Shown piece by piece: positions 53,719 to 62,799 of a stretch of DNA of 64,000 nt. The stretch's first letter is position 1. Every line of letters starts with the position of its first letter. The notes beneath the pieces were generated by a model. It did no database searches. It saw only the letters and a list, made by a program, of their open reading frames with translations, and was not told where the DNA came from. Both the position numbers and the translations under genes were made by a program. The stretch comes from CBDBEU01 sp965204565. Its GTDB lineage: Bacteria > Pseudomonadota > Alphaproteobacteria > Rhizobiales > TMED25. The stretch is from assembly GCA_965204565.1 (NCBI GenBank), contig CBDBEU010000005.1, positions 2,108,001 to 2,172,000 of the forward strand. The letters are read 5' to 3'.

Positions 53719-54518
53719 TGCGGCGCCTCGGCCTCAAGAGCCGCGCCAAGCGCGTGCGAGGTATCCCGGCACAGATCGGCATAGTGCCCGGAGGTGCGAA
53801 ATTCCTCATCTCGCGGATAAGGCGCGTCGATTGCGATTTCCTCGGTCACCCTGCCGGGCCGCGCTGCCATCACCACGATCCGGTTCGACAGATAGACAGA
53901 TTCAAATACCGAATGGGTCACGAACACCACCGTCCATCCAAGACGCCGCCACAGAGCCAGCAAGTCATTATTGAGCCGGAAACGGGTGATTTCATCAAGA
54001 GCCGCGAAAGGCTCGTCCATCAATAAAAGCTGGGGTTTGGTCACCAGCGCGCGCGCAATCGAAACCCGCATCTTCATGCCGCCCGAAAGCTCGCGCGGAT
54101 AGGCATCGGCAAACCCTTCAAGCCCGACCATCTCAAGCGCTTCGAATACGTCCGCACGCGCATCGGACTTGCTCGCGCCCTTGAGTTTCAAGGGCAGATG
54201 GACATTGCCGAACACCGTGGCCCACGGCATCAGCGTCGGCTCCTGGAACACAAAACTGATCGTATGCTCGGCAGCATCTCTGGTACCCGGCCAGTTTATC
54301 TGTCCGCCGCTTGGGTGAACCAGACCGGCGATCACCCTCAGCGCCGTTGACTTTCCGCACCCGGATGGCCCGAGGAGACTGACGAACTCGCCCGCCCGCA
54401 CCGACAAATTGAAATCTTCAAGCGCCGTCGTCCCGCTCGAAAACGTCTTGCCGATACCAGCCAGCGAGATCAGCGGCTCGCCATCCCTCATCGCCTGCTC
54501 ATCGCGGCCAGTCGTCAT
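53715..54518 (-). CDS. ABC transporter ATP-binding protein (SsuB/TauB/ThiZ-type)
   Basis: A 267-residue cytoplasmic ATPase with Walker A LLGPSGCGKSTALRVIAGL (about residue 45), the Q-loop SFVFQEPTLMPWAT, signature YPRELSGGMKMRVSIARAL, Walker B LLLMDEPFAALDE and the H-loop VFVTHSVFESVYLS. The PTLMPWATV motif is typical of the nitrate/sulfonate/taurine/thiamine-precursor importer ATPases. It lies between the substrate-binding protein (45 bases upstream) and the permease (4-base overlap). Intact. Confidence 0.9.
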   Translation of the reverse strand: MTTGRDEQAMRDGEPLISLAGIGKTFSSGTTALEDFNLSVRAGEFVSLLGPSGCGKSTALRVIAGLVHPSGGQINWPGTRDAAEHTISFVFQEPTLMPWATVFGNVHLPLKLKGASKSDARADVFEALEMVGLEGFADAYPRELSGGMKMRVSIARALVTKPQLLLMDEPFAALDEITRFRLNNDLLALWRRLGWTVVFVTHSVFESVYLSNRIVVMAARPGRVTEEIAIDAPYPRDEEFRTSGHYADLCRDTSHALGAALEAEAPQ

Positions 54519-54563
54519 ATCTGCTCTAACAGTCTGCGTCCGGGGGCAGCATGGCTGTCACTT

Positions 54564-55589
54564 CTATTGACCGAGAAGCTTCTTCTTGACGTCCAGGCCA
54601 ACACCCTTATTTACGAAATCAAGCGTGTAAGCGGCCTTGTAGTCGAGTCCCGCCTCGACCACGCCGGCATTGACCATCTTGTCATAGAAACTTTTCTGGC
54701 GCTCGTCGGTCATCGCGCCGATTCCCAAAGTTGCAGCCTCACCGGAGTCGACAATGCCGTGTTTCTTGAGCTGATCGATCGAAAAAGCGATCTGCGCATC
54801 ACTCATTTCCGGGTTGGTCTTCTTGATCAATTCATTGCCGAGCGACGGATCGCCATGGAGGTAATTGACCCAGCCGATCGCCGAACCGTCGACGAAGCAC
54901 TGCACCCAGTCCGGATGCTCCTTGATGGTGTCTTCCATCACTTCAACGGTGGTGGAGTAGGTATCGAAACCCTGATCGGCGATGAGAAATACATTGGGCT
55001 CAAATCCGCCCTGTTCGCGCACCGCAAACGGTTCGGAGGTGACATAGCCCTGCTGGGCTGACTTCTTGTCGGCGATGAACGGCGCGGGATTAAAAGTGTA
55101 GGGCCGGCGCTGCTCGGCGGTGAACCCGTATTCGGTAATCATCCACTGGTAGAAACTGGCAAAGCCCTGATCGCCGACCAGCATCTTGGCATCCTTGAGG
55201 CTTTCCCAAGTGTCAAAGCCCTCGCCAGGATGGGACATGAAAATCTGCGGCTCCTTCTGGAAATGGGCCGCGACCACCCTGATCGGAATGTTCTCCTTCA
55301 GGGCAAAGAATGGCTGCAACATATTGCCGCCCATGAGAAATTCAATCTTGCCGGCCGTGAGCTGAGCACGGTTGTTGACCTGTGGTCCGCCGGGCTTGAT
55401 CTCGACGTCTAGGCCGCATTGCTCATAGGTGCCATCCGCAATCGCCTGGTAGTAGCCGCCATGCTCGGCCTCGGCCACCCAATTGGTGCCGACGGTGACC
55501 TTGTCAAGCGCCGCCGCAGGCGGTGCCAGCGTCAATGCGCCACCACTTGCCAAAATCAAGGCCGTCAGTCCCGACACCATCCGTTTCAT
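54564..55589 (-). CDS. ABC transporter substrate-binding protein (NMT1/THI5-like)
   Basis: A 341-residue periplasmic binding protein. Signal peptide MKRMVSGLTALILASGGALT is cleaved near AAA-LDKV. The mature part reads TVGTNWVAEAEHGGYYQAIA, the classic start of NMT1/THI5-like proteins, then GLDVEIKPGGPQVNNRAQL, EFLMGGNMLQPFFALKENIP and GYVTSEPFAVREQGGFEPNV. Family members bind hydroxymethylpyrimidine precursors, riboflavin, nitrate or sulfonates. The W-x-x-x-x-E-H-x-G-x-Y start favours a pyrimidine-type ligand, but the ligand is not settled. ATG 55589 has AAGGAG seven bases upstream. It is the first gene of the three-gene operon. Confidence 0.85.
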   Translation of the reverse strand: MKRMVSGLTALILASGGALTLAPPAAALDKVTVGTNWVAEAEHGGYYQAIADGTYEQCGLDVEIKPGGPQVNNRAQLTAGKIEFLMGGNMLQPFFALKENIPIRVVAAHFQKEPQIFMSHPGEGFDTWESLKDAKMLVGDQGFASFYQWMITEYGFTAEQRRPYTFNPAPFIADKKSAQQGYVTSEPFAVREQGGFEPNVFLIADQGFDTYSTTVEVMEDTIKEHPDWVQCFVDGSAIGWVNYLHGDPSLGNELIKKTNPEMSDAQIAFSIDQLKKHGIVDSGEAATLGIGAMTDERQKSFYDKMVNAGVVEAGLDYKAAYTLDFVNKGVGLDVKKKLLGQ

Positions 55590-55774
55590 CTCGTCACTCC
55601 TTGAAAGATCAACAAATCCATACCGCGCACCCGCATTCCAATCACGATTTGCGAGCACCAAGTGCTGTCGTCAGCTCTGCTGCATGGCAGGATTGATCCG
55701 CCTCGACGTTAGCGCGCCATTGGCGTTTACTGATCCTGCCAAACCGCACAAGCGCCAAATCATCCGTCCCACCC

Positions 55775-56523
55775 ATGCTCATTGCACAAATTTCCGATTT
55801 CCACATCAAGCCACGCTGCACTCTGCTCTATGGCATGGTCGACGCCTACAGCCAAACCGAAGCGGTGATTGACCGTCTGTGTGCTCTGGCGCCAAAACCC
55901 GACGCAGTGATCATCAGTGGCGACATCGCCAATGACGGCATCGACGAAGACTACGCCGCCGCGTGCGAGCAGCTCTCCGTCTAGATATTCCGACCGCTGC
56001 AGCGCTCGGTAATCATGACCGGCGCGAACCTGCACGCCACGCTCTTGCCGGGCTGTACACTGTGCCGCAAAGTTGCCCTTTCTGCTATGAACGCCGGATT
56101 GGCGAACTGCGCATATTGGTGCTCGACAGTCTGGTGGAAGGTGAAGCCGGTGGCCGGCTCGAGGCCACTCAGCTCGACTGGCTGGATCAGAAGCTAGCAA
56201 CTGATTCCAGCCAACCGGCCCTGCTGGTGATGCATCACCCGCCATTCGCCTGCGGCCATATTCATCGCACCGCGCATACATCCTTTGCCGGCACCATTGC
56301 CATGACCGCTCCAGGCATCGTGCATCAGGTGGTCCTTGATCTCACTGCCGATGGTCAACCCGCCTGGCTTACTGAGCCGGCCGGTTTCCTGCTGCATCAA
56401 TGGGATGGTGCACATCTCGTGAGCCACGTCGTCCCGGTAGCCGATCATGGGGCCAGCCATGCCTTTTCCGACGACCACACAATTTCCCTCCCAACATCCG
56501 CAATGCGAGACAGCGCATGCTGA
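55775..56523 (+). pseudogene. metallophosphoesterase (cyclic-nucleotide phosphodiesterase-like), broken
   Basis: The start MLIAQISDFHIKPRCTLLYG (D-x-H metal site), then VDAYSQTEAVIDRLCALAPK and PDAVIISGDIAND (GD motif) are in one frame. After a shift near 55980, ALGNHDRREPARHALAGLYT (GNHD), ILVLDSLVEGEAGGRLEATQ, LLVMHHPPF and CGHIHRTAHTSFAG continue in another. The gap between the HHPPF and GHIH blocks is shorter than in the family, implying a small deletion. It resembles CpdA/Icc phosphodiesterases. It cannot make a full protein, and its 3' end overlaps ridA. Confidence 0.78.
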
Positions 56524-56890
56524 AACATCACACACCGGGCAGCATCATCGCGCCCTTTGCACGCTACTCCCATACCGTCGAAGTCGACGCCGGCGCCAAA
56601 CTGCTACTCTGTTCAGGCCAGCTCGGCATCGACCCGCACGGCCATATTCCGGCCGATGCCGGTGAACAAGCCGCCCTGTGTTTTGAGAATATTCGTGCGA
56701 TCCTCGAAGCTGCCGGGCTCGGGCCGCAGCACATCGTGCGCATCTGGCAGATTACATGACAGCCCGTGACGCATTCATCGCTGAGGTTGCCTCGCCCCTG
56801 ATGATCGTCGCCGGATTTGCCTGGTCGGAATTGAAAGTCGAAGTCGAGGCAACCGCCGCGGCACCTCAGATGGGCCGCGACGGCATCTGA
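56517..56890 (+). pseudogene. RidA-family protein, frameshifted
   Basis: Family members hydrolyse reactive enamine/imine intermediates. ATG 56517 begins MLKHHTPGSIIAPFARYSHT, then VEVDAGAKLLLCSGQLGIDP and CFENIRAILEAAGLGPQHIV. After RIWQIT a stop follows, and the frame moves to ARDAFIAEVASPLMIVAGFA and WSELKVEVEATAAAP (the C-terminal Arg-Glu substrate-site region, reduced). A frameshift plus a small deletion near 56750 inactivates it. It overlaps the phosphoesterase remnant by seven bases. Confidence 0.78.
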
Positions 56891-56903
56891 ACCGCGCGCG
56901 GTT

Positions 56904-58503
56904 CTATTTCGATTTCAGAAGGTCTCTGATTTCCTCAAGCAGCACCTCGTTGCGCGGTGGCGCCGCCGGTGCCTCAGGCTCTGCCGGCTCCTCAAGCTCC
57001 GCGCGTGCACGGTTCATGCTGCGGATGATCAGGAACAGCGCGAATGCGACGATCACAAACGCGATCACCGAGTTGATGAAAAGACCGATATTCATCGTCA
57101 CGCCACCATCCTCGATGGTCGCCATGCGCTCACCTGAGAGCACTACAAATATCTGAACGCCCTGAAAACCCCCTGGCTTTGAGCGTGTTGGCGTGATTCC
57201 GTGGGAATATCAGCGACGGAGGGTACGATGGCTGCACAGCGCGGGTTGTTCGATCCGGATGAGCGCTACGCGGCGTTATCGAAGGCGGGAGATCCGCTGG
57301 AGCGGCTTGCAGGGGGTATCGACTTCGAGCTCTTCCGGCCAGAGTTGCCGGCCGGAGTTGGATGCGACGCTTGATCGTTCCGATGGCAGGCAGGGCGGGC
57401 GCCCGCCGATGGACCCGGTCCTCATCCTCAAGGTGCTGGTGATCCAAGCGCTCTACGGTCTGTCGGATGCGCAAGCGGCGTTCCAAATCATGGACCGGCG
57501 CAGCTTTGGCCGTTTCCTCAGCCTCGATGACGGCGCGCGGGCGCCGGACGAGACGACCATCCGGCGGTTCCGGGAAGCCCTGGCGCGGACCGGCGCGGTG
57601 GAGAAACTCTTCGCCCGGTTCGACGCGCATCTTAAGGACGCCGGATATCCCGCCATGGGCGGGCAGATCGTCGATGCCACCATCGTGGCGGCCCCGCGCC
57701 GGCGCATGACCGATGCCGGGAAGGAGATCGTCAAGGGCGGGGGCATCCCGCCTGATTGGCAGGCCAATCCCTGGAAGCCGGTGCAAAAGGATCGCCACGC
57801 CGGTGTTCGGCTACAAATCCCATATCGATGCCGACCGGCGCCACGGCTTCGTCCGGACATGGATCGTCACCGACGCCGCCCGGCATGACGGACGCGTAGC
57901 GGGCGGGCTTCCGGATCAGGCGAACACCGGCTTGACTGCACACCGGCTCGACTGTCTGGGCGGACACGGCATATCGGTCGCAGAAGAACGAGAAGAAAAT
58001 CGCCCGGGCCGGGCTGACCTCGAAGGTCCATTTCCGCCGCCCGCCCGGCAAGCCGATGCCCGTGCATCACGAGAGGGCCAATGCCGCACGGTCGAAGGTC
58101 CGATCCGCGATCGAACATCCCTTCGCCGGGATGAAGGCACGAATGGGGCTCTTCGTCCGCACCATCGGCTTCGACCGGGCGAGGGCCAGGATCGGCATGG
58201 CCAACATCGCATTCAACATGAAACGGCTCCTGTTCCGGGAGCACAAAGGCGCCGTGGCATAACCCGGCCCCGGCGAAACCAAATCCCGAACCGCAACCCA
58301 GGCAAAGGGCCGACACGCATCGCAGCCGTAAATGTGCTCTCGTCACCCGATTCCATGCAGCAGACAGGGATCTTCAGGGTGTCCAACTGCGAGAAGTCGA
58401 CATCGCTTGGCACAATAATGTTACTGACCAATGATTGGACGATGATTCCAAAAGAACCACCGATAATGATACCGACCGCCATGTCGACAACATTGCCACG
58501 CAT
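56904..58503 (-). pseudogene. mscL: large-conductance mechanosensitive channel, split by an IS5-type element
   Basis: The 5' part (58503-58387) reads MRGNVVDMAVGIIIGGSFGI, then IVQSLVSNIIVPSDVDFSQ, the first transmembrane helix and pore. The 3' part (57152-56904) reads IFVVLSGERMATIEDGGVTM and NIGLFINSVIAFVIVAFALF (second helix), then LLEEIRDLLKSK, the C-terminal helical bundle. IS5-type copy C lies between them. A few residues after NIIVP also seem deleted, and the first ~9 residues before RGN are missing because IS1380 copy C abuts the 5' end. The gene therefore carries several independent lesions. Confidence 0.9.
57153..58386 (+). mobile_element. IS5-type element, copy C, nearly full length, inside mscL
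   Basis: Bounded by inverted-repeat ends CTGAACGCCCTGAA at 57153 and, on the opposite strand, TTGGACACCCTGAAGA ending at 58386. The transposase starts near 57229 (MAAQRGLFDPDERYAALSKA). Landmarks are MDPVLILKVLVIQALYGLSD, RAPDETTIRRFREALARTGA, YPAMGGQIVDATIVAAPRRR, the SHIDADRRHGFVRTWIV strand and IEHPFAGMKARMGLFVRTIG, ending MANIAFNMKRLLF. A deletion near 57790 and indels near 57935 break the frame. It is the best copy for defining the element's ends. Confidence 0.87.
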
Positions 58504-59294
58504 GGGTGCGGATCATGTGATCGGGTGGGCGGCCAACGGGTCGGGTCGGAAGGCAGGCGATGCTTTGCCGAAGGATCGCGTCGGCTTTGAGACCGATCAT
58601 ATACCGGTCGCCCTCGGCTGCGTTCCTGATCGCCGAACCGGTTGAACACAAACAGCCGATGGCAGCGGGTGCAGGCGAAGTGCCCATTCCAGGCGGTGCC
58701 TTCCTGATCTCCATGGAATCCATGTCGAGCACGACGGCCCTGGGCGGATGCCGCGCGTGCCCCCGGTCAATCCATTGCCCCGACAGATCGCGGCCGGTGC
58801 GGGGAGGTTATCGTCACCGGCAAGGAACTCTGTCTCCAATCGCTCCATCCGGCCGGCGCACGCGGCCTGCCCGGCTACGGCGCGCCCGCCGACAATCCAT
58901 CGCATCGCGGGATCGCATCCCGGGCGGTCGGCGTCGTTTACGTCCTCATAGCCACCGAGGCGGCCGAAGATGGATTGGCGAAACAATCCCGTCATCGCGT
59001 GCCGGCCGTTCTTGCCGGTGCGCGGATCGACAGGCTCATGGCCGGCCATGTCCGTCAAGCCGAGCGTGTCATCAAGCTCGCGGCAGGCCGGCCATCCGGC
59101 GTCGGTGGTGATTCCGGAACCGTGGAACTCGAGATTCAGGCGGCGATCGAAATCGAGCCAAAGAGGCCCGTCAACCGGTTCACCCGCCGGGTTCGCCATA
59201 TGCCGCGCCCCAAAATGCGCTCAAGACATTGTTTTCTTATAACGGAACCGACGATCAATCACATCAATCAATGGAGCCATATGGAAAATGCGGG
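58504..59294 (-). mobile_element. IS1380-family element, copy C, partial
   Basis: Minus-strand sequence matching copy A from the terminal CCCATATG-type end (59294) through NPAGEPVDGPLWLDFDRRLN, LGLTDMAGHEPVDPRTGKNG (a segment lost from copy A), NDADRPGCDPAMRWIVGGRA, the VLDMDSM strand, and VGRPPDHMIRTHA at 58504. There it abuts the mscL start region. It lacks the C-terminal third and has frameshifts. Because it retains internal sequence missing from copy A, it did not derive from copy A. Confidence 0.8.
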
Positions 59295-59490
59295 TTTATC
59301 AATCGATCAGGCACGGCAACGAGTTTTCGCTCGATCAGATGCGCGACAACATTGCCGCATGGAGCGTGCCGTTCCGCCGCGAACTGCAGCGCATGTTGCG
59401 TAAGGAGGGCTACTATAGCAGTGCCACATTGACGATCAGGTGGGGCCAGGCACGACACGGGCGCTGGAAAGCCTGTTCAACACCGGCTAG
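59295..59490 (+). pseudogene. C-terminal fragment of a peptidoglycan-binding-type protein
   Basis: Starting at the IS1380 end, the sequence reads YQSIRHGNEFSLDQMRDNIA, then AWSVPFRRELQRMLRKEGYY. After a one-base shift near 59425 it reads IDDQVGPGTTRALESLFNTG and a stop. The Y-x(n)-D-G/D-Q-x-G-P-x-T-x-x-A-(L/I) pattern is the PG-binding-1 repeat. Most of the gene is lost and the rest is frameshifted. Confidence 0.6.
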
Positions 59491-59592
59491 AGCATCATCC
59501 GACCGGAGCGAAGCGAGGATCGATCAGATGATGCGGCAAGAACAACAAGCCAGAGCGCCGATCTGATCGAGGCGGATCGGATAGCGCTCTAG
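59487..59592. repeat. 106-base palindromic intergenic element (MITE/RIME-like)
   Basis: The ends are inverted repeats: CTAGAGCATCATCCGACC at the left, and CTAGAGCGCTATCCGATCC read from the other strand at the right. Inside lies a second inverted pair, GCATCATC at 59492-59499 and GATGATGC at 59527-59534. The element starts at the TAG stop of the preceding fragment and lies just before the korB stop, so it could also act as a hairpin 3' end. It resembles palindromic intergenic repeats of rhizobia, but no second copy was seen here. Confidence 0.5.
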
Positions 59593-59611
59593 GTGCTGAA
59601 AACGCTCACAA

Positions 59612-60595
59612 TCAAGCGCCGAGCAGTTTGGCCAGCGTATCGCGCCCCATCGGTGCGGGCGTCTTGAGACCGCTCATGCCTGTTTCACCATTGGCCTTGC
59701 GGGCATACAGGACGCCGAGTGCAGTGGGCTCATCTTTGCCCTCTCCGAGCACCGCCAATGCCGTGGCGCGCGTCAGATCGGTCTCGTCATGGCGCGCAAT
59801 ATAATCGGCACTGCAATCTGTACCGGGCCTGGCCACACGGAATCGTCCGGCATCAGTTTCGAACACCAGTCCGAGCTCTTTTTCCTTGCCGAACAGCATG
59901 GGCTCACCATCGGTCAGGCGCACGCTGGCCTCTGCCGCATGCGCCTTTTCCGATACCGGCCCGAATGCGCCATCATGATAGATGATGCAGTTCTGCAGGA
60001 TTTCGAGCAGTGACGCGCCCTTATGTCCATGCGCGCGGGTCAGCATGCCTAGCAGATGATCCTGCTGCGCATCGACCGAGCGGGCAACAAACGAAGCGCC
60101 GGCGCCGAGCGCCAGTTTCAGCGCGTTGACCGGCGGCTCGACCGAACCCGACGGACTTGACGGCGAGCGCGTGCCGATCGGCGATGTTGGCGAGTACTGG
60201 CCCTTGGTCAGGCCGTAAATCGCATTGTTGAACAACAGCAGATTGAGATCGACGTTGCGCCGCAGCGCATGCATCAAATGGTTGCCGCCGATCGACAGGA
60301 AATCGCCATCGCCGCCGACCACCCAGACATCAAGCTCCGGATTGGCAAGTTTGACCCCGGTGGCCGCAGCCGGTGCGCGGCCATGGATGGTATGGAAGCC
60401 GTAGGTCGACAGATAATACGGAAACCGCGCAGCACAACCGATGCCGGAAACGAACACCACCTCATGCGGCGGCCGTCCGATCTCGGCCAGGGCTGCGCGC
60501 ACCGCTTTCAAGATCGCATAGTCGCCACACCCCGGGCACCAGCGCACTTCCTCGGCCGATGCAAAATCCTTGGCACTCAGATTTTCGGCATTCAT
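59612..60595 (-). CDS. korB: 2-oxoacid:ferredoxin oxidoreductase subunit beta (2-oxoglutarate type)
   Basis: The ThDP-binding beta subunit of a 2-oxoglutarate (or related 2-oxoacid):ferredoxin oxidoreductase, which oxidatively decarboxylates the acid to acyl-CoA. The 327-residue protein has EVRWCPGCGDYAILKAV (first cluster-linked C-x-x-C), VSGIGCAARFPYYLSTYG, HTIHGRAPAAATGVKLANPE, the ThDP motif VVGGDGDFLSIGGNHLMHAL and LLLFNNAIYGLTKGQYSPTS. Its ATG overlaps the alpha-subunit stop by four bases. Length and motifs are normal and the gene is intact. Confidence 0.92.
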   Translation of the reverse strand: MNAENLSAKDFASAEEVRWCPGCGDYAILKAVRAALAEIGRPPHEVVFVSGIGCAARFPYYLSTYGFHTIHGRAPAAATGVKLANPELDVWVVGGDGDFLSIGGNHLMHALRRNVDLNLLLFNNAIYGLTKGQYSPTSPIGTRSPSSPSGSVEPPVNALKLALGAGASFVARSVDAQQDHLLGMLTRAHGHKGASLLEILQNCIIYHDGAFGPVSEKAHAAEASVRLTDGEPMLFGKEKELGLVFETDAGRFRVARPGTDCSADYIARHDETDLTRATALAVLGEGKDEPTALGVLYARKANGETGMSGLKTPAPMGRDTLAKLLGA

Positions 60596-62463
60596 GTACG
60601 CTCTCCATTGAGGAGCCCGCCAAGCGCCTCTTGAACGCTATCAACACTGAACGGCCTTCCATTGGTCTGGGTTACAGCCTTAACCGGTACCAGGGTCTCG
60701 GCACGCAGAATGCGTGTGAGCTGGCCGGTATTGAGCTCCACGCAAGCAACACGGCAATAGCGTGTCAGAAGGTCTCCAAGTTCTGCCGGCAGCGGCCACA
60801 GATGACGGATATGCAGATGGGCGACCGCATGACCCTGTGACCTCAGATTGCGCACCGCCTGGCGATTGGGTCCGAAAGTTGAGCCCCAGCCGATCACCAG
60901 AAGATCGCCATCCTCAGGTCCGTCATGCAGCGTCGGTTGGTCGGCCAGTGCCGCAGCGCGAACAAGTTTTTCCGCCCGCAGCGCCACCATCGCCTCGTGA
61001 TTATCGGGGTCGTAGGAAATGTTGCCGCTTTGCGCATCCTTTTCGATACCGCCAACGCGCCGTTCACCGCCCGGCGTTCCAGGCGGTATCCATCCCAGCG
61101 CCAGGCTGTCGGAGTTGCGGGCGGGCGATCCGTCAACGCCAACTGCGACGATTTTTTCAAGCCCGTCAGGGTCGGGCGGCACCCATTCGCTCACTGCATT
61201 GGCGAGAAAGGCGTCCGACAGCACGATCACCGGCGACATCGCATTTGTGGCAATGCGCGCTGCGTCGATCATGATCTGGAAGCAGTCCTCGCAACTTGCC
61301 GGCGCCATCACCGCGACCGGCGCTTCGCCATGCCGCCCGTGGATTGCCATGTCGAGATCCGATTGCTCCGGCTTGGTCGGCATGCCGGTCGAGGGCCCCG
61401 CGCGCTGCACGTCGATCACGATTAACGGCAGCTCGGCCGCAACGGCAAGCCCCAGCCCCTCGGTCTTGAGCGCAAGCCCGGGTCCGGAACTGGCGGTCAC
61501 GCCGATGGTGCCGGCATAGGACGCACCGATCGCCGCCGTGACGGCTGCGATTTCGTCTTCAGCCTGGAATGTGGTGATGCCTTCGGGCATGCGCGCCAGC
61601 GCATGAAGAAGCACCGATGCCGGCGTGATCGGATAGGAGCAATAGGTCACCGGTCTGCCCGACAGGGCCCCCACGGCGGCGATGCCGAGCGCCATGGCCT
61701 CGGTACCTGAAATCATCCGCGCCGCGGCCGGGCGCGCTGAACCTTCAAATTCCGCTGCCGGATGTGCGAGGGCAAGCTCCATGGTCTCGCCATAGGCATG
61801 ACCTGATTTCAACGCCGCGGTATTGGCGTCCGCGATCGCTTGTTCCTTGACGAAACGATCGGCAATCCACTCTTCACAGGTAGCGGTCGGCTGTTCGGCC
61901 AGCCATAGGGCCAGACCCAATGCCCAGAAATTGCGCGCCCGCATCGCGTCCTTGCGGCCGACGCCGAATACCTCGACCGATTCCAGTGTGCGCTTGGAGA
62001 TATCGACCCGGATCACCCGATAGGGCGCACCCGTGCTCTCATCGACCGGGTCGGCTTTGATCTTGGCCTTGGTGAAGCCGCGCTTGTTGAACGCGCCCTC
62101 GTCGACCACCACGGTGCCGCCGCGCTTGAGAAAGTCGATATTTGTGATGAATGCTGCCGGGTTGAGTGCCACCAGTATGTCGGCCTCATCGCCCGGGGTC
62201 AGCACCTGATCTGCGCCAAACTGGATTTGGTAGGCCGACACGCCGAAGGTGGTGCCCGCCGGTGCGCGAATCTCGGCAGGATATTCCGGCAGCGTCATAA
62301 GCCAGGCACCGCCTCGTGCCGCCGCGCGCGCGAATTGCACACCGGCAAGCTGGATCCCGTCGCCGGAATCACCGGCAAACCGGACCACCGTCGCTAGCCG
62401 TGATGCGGCCGCCCTTTTTGATGGGCGGGCTGGTTTGTTGTCATGGTCGATGACGATGGTCAT
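60592..62463 (-). CDS. korA: 2-oxoacid:ferredoxin oxidoreductase subunit alpha (fused gamma-alpha)
   Basis: A 623-residue subunit. The N-terminal gamma-type domain (about residues 20-200) has VVRFAGDSGDGIQLAGVQFA, EIRAPAGTTFGVSAYQIQFG and VDEGAFNKRGFTKAKIKADP. The alpha domain (about residues 230-480) has GTEAMALGIAAVGALSGRPV, TYCSYPITPASVLLHALARM, FQAEDEIAAVTAAIGASYAG and TASSGPGLALKTEGLGLAVA, with the substrate-binding loop. A C-terminal Rossmann-like part follows (LLVIGWGSTFGPNRQAVRNL). This fused form is usual in aerobic alphaproteobacteria. ATG 62463 is used. It forms an operon with korB. Intact. Confidence 0.92.
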   Translation of the reverse strand: MTIVIDHDNKPARPSKRAAASRLATVVRFAGDSGDGIQLAGVQFARAAARGGAWLMTLPEYPAEIRAPAGTTFGVSAYQIQFGADQVLTPGDEADILVALNPAAFITNIDFLKRGGTVVVDEGAFNKRGFTKAKIKADPVDESTGAPYRVIRVDISKRTLESVEVFGVGRKDAMRARNFWALGLALWLAEQPTATCEEWIADRFVKEQAIADANTAALKSGHAYGETMELALAHPAAEFEGSARPAAARMISGTEAMALGIAAVGALSGRPVTYCSYPITPASVLLHALARMPEGITTFQAEDEIAAVTAAIGASYAGTIGVTASSGPGLALKTEGLGLAVAAELPLIVIDVQRAGPSTGMPTKPEQSDLDMAIHGRHGEAPVAVMAPASCEDCFQIMIDAARIATNAMSPVIVLSDAFLANAVSEWVPPDPDGLEKIVAVGVDGSPARNSDSLALGWIPPGTPGGERRVGGIEKDAQSGNISYDPDNHEAMVALRAEKLVRAAALADQPTLHDGPEDGDLLVIGWGSTFGPNRQAVRNLRSQGHAVAHLHIRHLWPLPAELGDLLTRYCRVACVELNTGQLTRILRAETLVPVKAVTQTNGRPFSVDSVQEALGGLLNGERT

Positions 62464-62799
62464 GAAACTGGGTCCTCAAGTCCTGCATGCGCGCCCGAAA
62501 ACCCGGCGCGCTGGTTAGGCAGGGATCACACAAATGTCCATTGCGAAGGTTTTGTGCAACGCAACTTGCGCCATCAATCAGGTCAGCGGGTTTTGGTGCA
62601 AGAACAATTTTTGCGCTACGAAATCCGTTTCCAACATAGAACTGTTTTGTGTCCGATCAGCCTACCGAATTGGCAATGCGGAGAAATCACGATCGGTTGG
62701 CCGCATTCCGCTCTTGGCGTTTACCTGCGCACTTCGCCTGCGACGGTCAAGGTCTGAGAGCCTCATTGGTTGGTTTGGGCGATGAACCGGCAATTGGTC
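62464..62799. other. intergenic stretch without a recognised gene
   Basis: About 335 bases between the korA start and the end of the esterase remnant. Only short frames without recognisable domains are present. The korAB promoter should lie here but no clear -35/-10 pair stood out. Confidence 0.45.

Noticed and set aside
55590..55774. TPP riboswitch in front of the THI5-like binding-protein gene
   Set aside because: The conserved CTGAGA and GAACCTGA-type blocks are not present on the minus strand in this interval.
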